The notes beneath the pieces were generated by a model. That model made no database searches, was not told the origin of the DNA, and saw nothing but the letters and a program-made list of their open reading frames with translations. Below are positions 5,587-11,770 of a DNA stretch of 16,798 nucleotides, piece after piece. This stretch comes from an uncultured Parabacteroides sp. (GTDB lineage: Bacteria; Bacteroidota; Bacteroidia; Bacteroidales; Tannerellaceae). The stretch spans positions 1 through 16,798 of the forward strand of contig NZ_CABUOD010000062.1 of the NCBI RefSeq assembly GCF_902493135.1, written 5' to 3'. Position 1 is the first letter of the stretch; each line of letters begins with the position of its first letter. Position numbers and translations under genes: made by a program.

Positions 5587-6810
5587 ATGAAAAAGCTGAT
5601 ATTACTGCTGGCCGGCATCTGCATGCTGTTTCAGGCGACAGCGCAGAAGAAGAACTTCGCTTACAAATTCTACGGCTTTGTCCGCGGAGACCTCTTCTAT
5701 AATACACGTGCCAATATGGCTCCGGTAGACGGGAATTTCTACCTGTACCCGCTGGACAAGAAGCCGGATGCGGACGGCAAGGATCTGAATGCCGGTCCCA
5801 ACGGCAGTTTCTACACCTTCACTTCGCGCCTCGGCGTGGACGTGACCGGTCCGGATATCGGTGCGGCACGTTCGTCGGCGAAGATCGAAGTCGACTTCGG
5901 AGGCTTTTCTTCCAGCAACACCATGTTGCGTATCCGGCAGGCCTATGTCGTCCTGGATTGGGAAAAGAGCCAGGTCCTGATCGGGCAAACCTGGCACCCT
6001 TTGTTCGGGAGTGTCTGCCCGGATATCCTGAACCTTTCTACCGGCGCTCCTTTCCAGCCGTTCAACCGCGAACCGCAGATACGTTACCAGTACAAGGCGG
6101 GGAAAGTGAAGCTGACGGCTTCCGCCCTTTGGCAATTGCAATACCTTTCGAGCGGCCCGAACGGCATGAGCGAGGAATATATCAAGAACAGCTGCGTGCC
6201 GGAGTTCTATGTCGGAGCCGATTATGCCTCCGCCGGTGGTTGGCTGGCGGGTGGAGGCGTGCATCTGATCTCCCTGAAACCCCGTACGTCTTCCCTTTGG
6301 AATGAAAAGACGTATAAGGTGAACGAGCGCATGACGACGCTTTCCTATGAGGCCCATGTCAAATATACCGGGCGCAATTTCACTTTTGCCGCCAAGAGCC
6401 TGGTGGCTTCCTGCCTGGACCATACGGCGCTGATCGGCGGTTATGGCATCAGCTCCATCGACCCGGACAACGGCGAACAGGAATATACGCCTTTCCGCCA
6501 TTCCACTTCCTGGGTCAATTTCACCTGCGGGACGAAGTGGAAAGGGCATTTCTTTGCCGGTTATACCAAGAACTTGGGAACGGCCGACGCATTGGCTTCC
6601 GCCACCAAGTACGGCATGGGATTGGATATAGACCAGATCTTCTCGACCAATGTCGCTTTCTCCTACAATCTGCCCCATTGGCAGATCGGCTTGGAATATA
6701 TGCCGACGACAGCCTGGTACGGCGATACGGAGATGGCTTCCGGCAAGGTCGTGGACACGCATAGCGTCACGAACCATCGCATACTGGGGCTTGTGATGTA
6801 TTACTTCTAA
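5587..6810 (+). CDS. Porin-like outer-membrane beta-barrel protein, paralogue 1
   Basis: Predicted 407-residue outer-membrane protein. Residues 1-20 are a signal peptide (MKKLILLLAGICMLFQATAQ, cleavage before KKN). The rest is alternating beta strands: a first strand FAYKFYGFVRGDLFYNTRA, the landmark LIGQTWHPLFG (131-141) also seen in DcaP-like porins, STGAPFQPFN (151-160), and a C-terminal ILGLVMYYF ending in Phe, the usual signal for BAM insertion. A DADGKDLNA segment (61-69) resembles a D-x-D-G-x-D calcium loop. The closest relative here is the next gene. The substrate cannot be read from sequence. The start is set by the signal peptide. GC content is visibly higher than in flanking DNA. 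A long open frame on the opposite strand is a codon-bias shadow. Confidence 0.8.
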   Translation: MKKLILLLAGICMLFQATAQKKNFAYKFYGFVRGDLFYNTRANMAPVDGNFYLYPLDKKPDADGKDLNAGPNGSFYTFTSRLGVDVTGPDIGAARSSAKIEVDFGGFSSSNTMLRIRQAYVVLDWEKSQVLIGQTWHPLFGSVCPDILNLSTGAPFQPFNREPQIRYQYKAGKVKLTASALWQLQYLSSGPNGMSEEYIKNSCVPEFYVGADYASAGGWLAGGGVHLISLKPRTSSLWNEKTYKVNERMTTLSYEAHVKYTGRNFTFAAKSLVASCLDHTALIGGYGISSIDPDNGEQEYTPFRHSTSWVNFTCGTKWKGHFFAGYTKNLGTADALASATKYGMGLDIDQIFSTNVAFSYNLPHWQIGLEYMPTTAWYGDTEMASGKVVDTHSVTNHRILGLVMYYF

Positions 6811-6830
6811 GGCTACGACGTTTTCGTATG

Positions 6831-6864
6831 CTTTTCTCACGGGTTTTCATATGGGTGAGAAAAG
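6831..6864 (+). repeat. 10-bp inverted repeat just after porin paralogue 1
   Basis: CTTTTCTCAC (6831-6840) and GTGAGAAAAG (6855-6864) are perfectly complementary with a 14-base loop. No T run follows, so it is a weak terminator candidate. Its right arm is also the first unit of the 22-bp repeat array. Confidence 0.5.
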
Positions 6865-6963
6865 ATTCTCATGCAGGTGAGAAAAGATTCTCAACCGGGT
6901 GGGAAAACTTTCTCATGCTGATGGGAAGACTTTCTCACTCGCATGAGAATTGTCATTCATGCC
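6854..6963. repeat. 22-bp-period palindromic repeat array between the porin paralogues
   Basis: Five consecutive 22-base units (6854, 6876, 6898, 6920 and 6942 as starts). Units 1 and 2 carry the core TGAGAAAAGATTCTCA (TGAGAA/TTCTCA arms, 4-base centre). Unit 3 carries TGGGAAAACTTTCTCA, unit 4 TGGGAAGACTTTCTCA, and unit 5 is degenerate (TGAGAATTGTCATTCA). Spacing of about two helical turns puts every dyad on one DNA face. The array ends 20 bases before the -33 box of porin 2. Confidence 0.8.
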
Positions 6964-6982
6964 TGCCCGTCTGCTGACGGGT

Positions 6983-7013
6983 TTTGTAGTAATCTTAAAC
7001 TTCCTTACCTTTG
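6983..7013 (+). promoter_or_regulatory. Promoter for porin paralogue 2 and the reductase
   Basis: TTTG (6983-6986), 19 bases, then TACCTTTG (7006-7013): an exact Bacteroidetes consensus. It lies 23 bases before ATG 7037, giving a very short leader, and rules out the longer reading of the gene that would start at 6950. Confidence 0.75.
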
Positions 7014-7036
7014 CAGTCTATTTGAATGGACAAAAA

Positions 7037-8257
7037 ATGAAAAGATACTTACTGCTCCTTACAGCCCTTTGTATGGGGATGGCCGGTTATGCTCAGAAAA
7101 AGAATTTTTCTTATACCTTTTACGGACAGGTGCGTGGCGACCTGTTTTACAATTCCCGCGCCAATGCCGAGACGGTGGACGGGCTGTTCCACCTTTATCC
7201 GAAAGACAAGGACCCGGATGCCGACGGGAATGACCTGAATGCCACGGCAAACGGGAGTTTCTATTTGCTCTATTCCCGCCTGGGAGTGGACGTGAAGGGG
7301 CCGGATATCGGGAAAGCCGTGATGACAGCCAAGCTGGAGGCGGACTTCCGGGGTTCCGGCAGCAATTGGGCGGTCTTGCGTATCCGCCATGCATACGTCA
7401 ATCTGGATTGGGGGAAGTCGGCGGTGCTGGTGGGACAAACCTGGCATCCGCTCTTCGGCGATGTGTCTCCGCAGATGTTGAACCTCTCGACCGGTGCGCC
7501 TTTCCAGCCGTTTAACCGCAGCCCGCAGATCCGCTACCGGTACACGTCCGGCAAGGGATTGCAGCTGACGGGGGCGGTACTTTGGCAGTTGCAGTATTTG
7601 TCTGCCGGCCCGAACGGAAAGAGCGAGGAGTATATCAAGAACAGTTGTATCCCGGAAGTCTATGTTTCGGCTGATTATAAGGCGGACGGTTTGATTGCCG
7701 GCGTCGGCATGGAAGTGCTGTCCCTGAAACCCCGCCGGCAGGCGACGGTGGACGGCCGTGTGTATAAAGTAGACGAGCGGGTCACCTCGCTCTCTTTCGA
7801 GGCGCATGCCAAATATACGGCTCCGAACTGGCTGATTGCCGGTAAGACCTTGCTGGCTTCCAATCTGACACAAGCCTCCATGTTGGGCGGGTATGCCGTT
7901 ACCTCCGTCGACCCGCGTACCGGGGAACAGGAGTACACGCCTTACCGTCATTCTATGACCTGGCTGAATGTGGTCTATGGCAAGAAATGGAAGCCGGGGA
8001 TCTTTGTCGGATATTTGAAGAACCTCGGGACGGGAAAGGCGATCGCCGGACCGGCATACGGCGTCGGGCTGGATGTGGACCAGCTGTTTACCACGAACCT
8101 CCAGCTCTCTTATAATCTGCCTCACTGGAAGTTGGGAGTGGAGTACAGTCCTTCTCTTGCCTGGTATGGCACAACGAATGCAAAAAACGGTAAAATAGAG
8201 GATACCCATTCGGTGACGAACCACCGCGTGCTGGGCGTCCTGATCTATATGTTCTGA
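7037..8257 (+). CDS. Porin-like outer-membrane beta-barrel protein, paralogue 2
   Basis: Predicted 406-residue outer-membrane protein that aligns with paralogue 1 without gaps through about residue 168. Shared features: signal peptide (residues 1-20, ending GYAQ before KKN), FYGQVRGDLFYNSRA, LVGQTWHPLFG (131-141), STGAPFQPFNRSPQIRY (151-167), SYNLPHWKLGVEY near the end, and a final LIYMF. Residues 59-66 (DPDADGND) resemble a calcium-binding D-x-D-x-D-G-x-D loop. The frame is open back to 6950, but that stretch contains the promoter; ATG 7037 gives a proper signal peptide. Its stop overlaps the next start (TGATG), so the reductase is translationally coupled. It is a clear tandem duplicate of the preceding gene; the substrate is unknown. 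Confidence 0.82.
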   Translation: MKRYLLLLTALCMGMAGYAQKKNFSYTFYGQVRGDLFYNSRANAETVDGLFHLYPKDKDPDADGNDLNATANGSFYLLYSRLGVDVKGPDIGKAVMTAKLEADFRGSGSNWAVLRIRHAYVNLDWGKSAVLVGQTWHPLFGDVSPQMLNLSTGAPFQPFNRSPQIRYRYTSGKGLQLTGAVLWQLQYLSAGPNGKSEEYIKNSCIPEVYVSADYKADGLIAGVGMEVLSLKPRRQATVDGRVYKVDERVTSLSFEAHAKYTAPNWLIAGKTLLASNLTQASMLGGYAVTSVDPRTGEQEYTPYRHSMTWLNVVYGKKWKPGIFVGYLKNLGTGKAIAGPAYGVGLDVDQLFTTNLQLSYNLPHWKLGVEYSPSLAWYGTTNAKNGKIEDTHSVTNHRVLGVLIYMF

Positions 8258-9144
8258 TGGAAAAGATATTGATTGTAGGAGCAAACGGGTTTGCCGGGCG
8301 GAGGATCCTGGATAACCTTTCGGGGAACGGGGCTTGCGAGGTGTTCGGCTGTTCCCTCCATCCGGATATCCGTCCGGAAGGGAACCATACGTTCGTCCGG
8401 CTGGACATCAACGACTATCCGGCGGTGGAGGCCTTGTTCGACCATATCTGCCCCGATGCCGTCGTCAATTGCTCGGCTCTTTCGGTCCCGGATTATTGCG
8501 AGCAGCACCACGATGAGGCGTATGCCCTTAACGTGTCGGCGGTAGAAAACCTGGCTCATTGTTGCGAGCATCAGGGGAGTCGCTTCATCCATCTGTCGAC
8601 AGACTTTGTGTTTGACGGGAAGAGCGGTAGCCTTTATACGGAAGAAGACGTGCCCGCTCCGCTCAACTACTATGGCGTGACCAAGTATCAGGGAGAGCAG
8701 GCGGTAGCGAGTATTTGCCGCAACTATGCGGTTGCCCGTGTGGTTGTCGTCTACGGAAAGGCATTGCCGGGGCAGCATGGCAATGTCCTTCAACTGGTCA
8801 AGAACCGCCTGGAGGCAGGGCGGGAGATCCGCGTCGTCTCCGACCAGTACCGTACGCCGACCTGGGTGGCGGACATTGCCGACGGAGTGGAGAGGCTGGT
8901 GCATTCCGACAATTCCGGCATTTATCATATCTGTGGCCCGGAGCATCTCTCGATCGCCGAAATGGCGTACCGTGTAGCCGATTACTTCGGACTGGAACGT
9001 TCCCTGATCCGTCCCGTCACGACAGAGGAGATGCGGGAGGCAACCCCGCGTCCGCGTAATAGCGGATTGTCCATCGAAAAAGCGAAACGCGAATTAGGCT
9101 ATCGCCCGCATACGCTGGAAGAGGGGCTAAGGGAAATGAGGTAA
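8257..9144 (+). CDS. RmlD-like NAD(P)-dependent sugar-nucleotide reductase (extended SDR)
   Basis: A 295-residue extended short-chain dehydrogenase/reductase. The Rossmann nucleotide loop is GANGFAG (8-14). HLSTDFVFDG (112-121) holds the catalytic Thr, and YYGVTK (138-143) gives Y139-x3-K143. FVRLDINDY (47-54) is the typical acidic turn after strand 3, and YRTPTWVADIADGV (about 197-210) is the RmlD-type substrate-side signature. By family it reduces a dTDP-4-keto sugar or a related nucleotide sugar, but the length and sequence also fit general SDR relatives such as MAT2B-like proteins. No other rhamnose genes lie nearby. It starts 1 base inside the porin 2 stop (TGATG), implying co-translation and a shared role that is not obvious. 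Confidence 0.85.
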   Translation: MEKILIVGANGFAGRRILDNLSGNGACEVFGCSLHPDIRPEGNHTFVRLDINDYPAVEALFDHICPDAVVNCSALSVPDYCEQHHDEAYALNVSAVENLAHCCEHQGSRFIHLSTDFVFDGKSGSLYTEEDVPAPLNYYGVTKYQGEQAVASICRNYAVARVVVVYGKALPGQHGNVLQLVKNRLEAGREIRVVSDQYRTPTWVADIADGVERLVHSDNSGIYHICGPEHLSIAEMAYRVADYFGLERSLIRPVTTEEMREATPRPRNSGLSIEKAKRELGYRPHTLEEGLREMR

Positions 9145-9190
9145 AGGGAATCTCGATTTTCTCTACGTTATTCGCCTTTGCAAAAGTCTC

Positions 9191-10444
9191 TTATTCCAAC
9201 AGCCATTTCCAGATCGGGACGACAGTGATCTTTTTCTCCTCTTCGACAATCGTTTCTTCTTCGTCCCGCGTGATGATGAGCAGTTTATCTGCATCCAAGA
9301 CTTTGGCTATTTTCAGTAGGGCGCTAATTTCACGCTTGCGTGTAGCTTCATCCTTTAGACTGTATGATACTTGTATCGCTAATTTGTGTGCCGGTATATA
9401 AAAGTCGACTTCGATATTCTGAAGGTAGAAATAAAGTTCGTCTTCGTATTTCTTTTTTAAACTGATAGCCACTATGTTTTCTAACAGAGATGTTTCCGGA
9501 TCTATCAAAAATAGGTTCAGTAGGCCATTGTCGATAAAATAGTATTTCCGGTTGGAAACTTTCTCTACTAATTTGCTGGCATAGTTTTCAATAGAAAATA
9601 TCAACCAGGTGGCTTGTACAAACTCCAGATAATCGATGATGGTATCTGTCGTGACTTTAACTCCTGTGGATGAAACGATGTTTGATAACCGGTTGAAGGA
9701 AGAAGGTTGTTTTACGCTTTCTGCCAACTTGCGGATCAGGACTTTCATTGCCAAATCGTTTCGGATGGAATAACGTGTTATTAAATCACCGAAAAATATT
9801 TTGTTGAATAAACTGCTTAGCCATTGGCGTTTTCCTATCTCTTCTATCAGCTCCAATTCCGGTAATCCGCCAAAGTAGAAGTAGGCAGAGAACGTACGGA
9901 CTATTTCAGTACGGTTTTTGAAATACCAAACCGGTTCGACAGTTATATGATTGGCCTTTAGGTATTCCTGGAATGAAAAAGAATATACATTTTGAATGAT
10001 AAACCGTCCGCCGAGTGTCGTGGCGATCTCGCTACTTAACATTTTGGCATTGCTTCCGGTTATGTACACCCTGTATTTCTGGTCTGCCAGCCGACGGCTG
10101 AACTTTTCCCAATGTTCCACAATCTGGATTTCGTCCAAAAAAAAGATAGGACGATGTGCATACAGCTCCTCGTAACAGACTTTTATAAGATCGAGGTCTT
10201 CAATAGTCAGGTTGACCAAACGATCATCTTCGAAATTGAAATACAGGATTTCTTCTATCCGATGCCCTTCTTTCAACAAATGTTGTATCTGTTGATACAT
10301 CAGATAGGATTTACCGGCGCGACGGAGACCGATGAATACGTAGTTTAGCTGATCTGATAAATGAATGTTTCGTTCTATCAGCGTTATTTCGCTGACAAAA
10401 TTTTGGTATTCAATGATTAGAGACTTTATTGTATTCTTGTCCAT
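9191..10444 (-). CDS. AAA-type ATPase with DUF4143 nuclease-like C-terminus
   Basis: A 417-residue member of the large AAA_14/DUF4143 family of Bacteroidetes and other anaerobes, function unproven. Walker A is GLRRAGKS (39-46), Walker B FFLDEIQ (101-107), and YITGSNAKML (128-137) is the sensor-1 region. The C-terminal half carries DNGLLNLFL and then EVDFYI followed by AIQVSYSL, the D...(E/Q)-x-V pattern of PD-(D/E)XK-like folds where an acidic residue is often replaced by Gln. The family is frequently multicopy and horizontally mobile. Here it stands alone between the reductase and asd. ATG 10444 is preceded by a well-formed promoter and a repeated dyad, so specific regulation is likely. Confidence 0.9.
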   Translation of the reverse strand: MDKNTIKSLIIEYQNFVSEITLIERNIHLSDQLNYVFIGLRRAGKSYLMYQQIQHLLKEGHRIEEILYFNFEDDRLVNLTIEDLDLIKVCYEELYAHRPIFFLDEIQIVEHWEKFSRRLADQKYRVYITGSNAKMLSSEIATTLGGRFIIQNVYSFSFQEYLKANHITVEPVWYFKNRTEIVRTFSAYFYFGGLPELELIEEIGKRQWLSSLFNKIFFGDLITRYSIRNDLAMKVLIRKLAESVKQPSSFNRLSNIVSSTGVKVTTDTIIDYLEFVQATWLIFSIENYASKLVEKVSNRKYYFIDNGLLNLFLIDPETSLLENIVAISLKKKYEDELYFYLQNIEVDFYIPAHKLAIQVSYSLKDEATRKREISALLKIAKVLDADKLLIITRDEEETIVEEEKKITVVPIWKWLLE

Positions 10445-10458
10445 ACGATTTTACCTTT

Positions 10459-10537
10459 TGTAATCGACAAATATAAGGCTATTTTATCGATTATAAAAGA
10501 TAAAATGCCTATGACTTTATCGATTATAGAAGATAAA
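10459..10537. promoter_or_regulatory. Repeated dyad operator at the ATPase promoter
   Basis: TTTATCGATTATA-x-AAGATAAA occurs at 10483-10504 and 10516-10537 (21 of 22 bases identical, 33 bases apart). Each copy has TTTATC/GATAAA arms. A third, inverted half-match (TGTAATCGACAAA, 10459-10471, 11 of 13) overlaps the -7 box. This looks like an operator set; the protein is unknown. Confidence 0.6.
10468..10498 (-). promoter_or_regulatory. Promoter for the AAA/DUF4143 gene
   Basis: On the minus strand TATATTTG (complement of 10468-10475) matches TAnnTTTG exactly. A weak -33 TTTT (10495-10498) lies 19 bases upstream, inside operator copy 1. Confidence 0.55.
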
Positions 10538-10569
10538 TGTGCAAAGGATGGGGAAGATGTTTAAACGAA

Positions 10570-10600
10570 AAAGGGACGATCCACTGGAGACCGTCCCTTT
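10570..10600 (-). terminator. asd terminator
   Basis: AAAGGGACG (10570-10578) pairs perfectly with CGTCCCTTT (10592-10600), with a 13-base loop. Read on the minus strand it is followed by a T run (CCCTTTTTCG), 27 bases after the asd stop. Confidence 0.8.
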
Positions 10601-10627
10601 CTTTATGGTGGAAAATGGTAAGACTTT

Positions 10628-11638
10628 TTATCCGATATTCTTTACCTTCAACAGATATTCGGCGATCTGCACGGCATTCAGGGCTGCGCCTTTCTTGATC
10701 TGGTCGCTCACTGTCCAGAATGTCAAGCCGTTCGGGTTCGTGATGTCCTTACGGATACGGCCCACGTAAACAGGGTCTTTTCCGGCGATGAACAACGGCA
10801 TCGGGTAGTCTTTCTTTGCCGGTTCGTCTTGCAGGATAACACCTTCGGTTTCAGCGAACGCCTTGCGGGCTTCTTCTACGCTGACCGGCTGTTCGGTTTC
10901 GACCCAAGTCGCTTCGCTGTGGGCACGCATGACCGGGACACGTACACAGGTGGCGCTCACTTCGATGTCGGAGTGCATGATCTTGCGTGTTTCGTTATAC
11001 ATCTTCATCTCTTCCTTCGTGTAGCCGTTGTCCGTAAATACGTCTACGTGCGGAATGACGTTGTAAGCCAACTGATAAGCGAACTTCTCGACAGTCGGTT
11101 CTTCGCCTTTCAGCAGTTGTTCATATTGTTTTACCAGTTCGGCCATAGCTGTTGCGCCTGCACCGCTGGCTGCCTGGTAAGTCGATACGTGTACGCGCTT
11201 GATGTGCGACAGGCCTTCGATTGCCTTCAATGCAACGACCATCTGGATGGTGGTACAGTTCGGATTGGCAATGATACCGCGCGGACGATTGAGTGCATCT
11301 TCCGGGTTCACTTCGGGAACAACCAAAGGTACGTCGTTATCCATGCGGAATGCACTGGAATTGTCGATCATCACAGTACCATGTTTCGTAATGGTTTCTG
11401 CAAATTCGACAGAAGTACCGCCACCGGCCGAAACAAAAGCAACATCGATTCCCTTAAAGTCGTCGTTATGCTTAAGCTCCTTGACGGTAATCTGTTTACC
11501 ACGGAAAGTATAAACACGTCCGGCACTGCGAGATGAGCCAAAAAGCACAAGCTCATCCATCGGGAAGTTTCTCTCGTCGAGTACGCGCAGGAATTCCTGT
11601 CCTACGGCTCCACTCACTCCAACAATTGCTACTTTCAT
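10628..11638 (-). CDS. asd: Aspartate-semialdehyde dehydrogenase
   Basis: A 336-residue enzyme that reduces L-aspartyl-4-phosphate to aspartate 4-semialdehyde with NADPH (EC 1.2.1.11), the branch point to lysine/diaminopimelate, threonine and methionine. The N-terminal nucleotide-binding loop is GVSGAVG (7-13). The catalytic cysteine is C128 in IIANPNCTT; STYQAASGAG (152-161) follows, and RVPVMRAHSEA (233-243) carries the active-site histidine H240. Length and motifs fit a full-length enzyme. The frame can be opened to a GTG at 11647, but ATG 11638 places the nucleotide loop at the usual distance. It is monocistronic, with its own -7 box about 100 bases upstream and a good terminator. Confidence 0.96.
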   Translation of the reverse strand: MKVAIVGVSGAVGQEFLRVLDERNFPMDELVLFGSSRSAGRVYTFRGKQITVKELKHNDDFKGIDVAFVSAGGGTSVEFAETITKHGTVMIDNSSAFRMDNDVPLVVPEVNPEDALNRPRGIIANPNCTTIQMVVALKAIEGLSHIKRVHVSTYQAASGAGATAMAELVKQYEQLLKGEEPTVEKFAYQLAYNVIPHVDVFTDNGYTKEEMKMYNETRKIMHSDIEVSATCVRVPVMRAHSEATWVETEQPVSVEEARKAFAETEGVILQDEPAKKDYPMPLFIAGKDPVYVGRIRKDITNPNGLTFWTVSDQIKKGAALNAVQIAEYLLKVKNIG

Positions 11639-11654
11639 TTTGAGCACTAATTAA

Positions 11655-11684
11655 TTTGTTTATAAAAAAAATAGTATAACTTTA
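11655..11684 (+). promoter_or_regulatory. Possible promoter for the lamin-tail protein gene
   Basis: TTTG (11655-11658), 18 bases, then TAACTTTA (11677-11684), one mismatch from TAnnTTTG. It would give a leader of about 80 bases and would make the transcripts of asd and this gene overlap head to head. Weak. Confidence 0.3.
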
Positions 11685-11734
11685 CAGCGTGTATAAAAAG
11701 CACTGCGCTTCCTTCGTTACAACGCTTTGGGGTG

Positions 11735-11742
11735 CAAAGATA
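11735..11742 (-). promoter_or_regulatory. -7 box for asd
   Basis: The complement of CAAAGATA reads TATCTTTG, an exact TAnnTTTG match. It implies a leader of roughly 90 bases before ATG 11638. No convincing -33 box is visible at the expected spacing. Confidence 0.45.
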
Positions 11743-11770
11743 TACAAATTATAAACAAAACTGTAAGGCT

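Noticed and set aside
5602..6840. 412-residue open frame on the minus strand
   Set aside because: Shadow of porin paralogue 1 caused by high GC and codon bias; the predicted protein is rich in Arg, His and Gln and matches nothing recognisable.
6854..6963. CRISPR array
   Set aside because: Units are 22 bp head to tail with no unique spacers, and no cas genes lie nearby.
6950..7036. N-terminal extension of porin paralogue 2
   Set aside because: It spans a perfect TTTG-N19-TACCTTTG promoter, and the signal peptide begins at ATG 7037.
7049..8284. 411-residue open frame on the minus strand
   Set aside because: Shadow of porin paralogue 2. That both paralogues show it reflects their shared sequence and codon use, not a conserved antisense gene.
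8245..8946. 233-residue minus-strand open frame
   Set aside because: Antisense shadow of the RmlD-like reductase.
10829..11536. 235-residue plus-strand open frame
   Set aside because: Antisense to asd, with no supporting motif or promoter.
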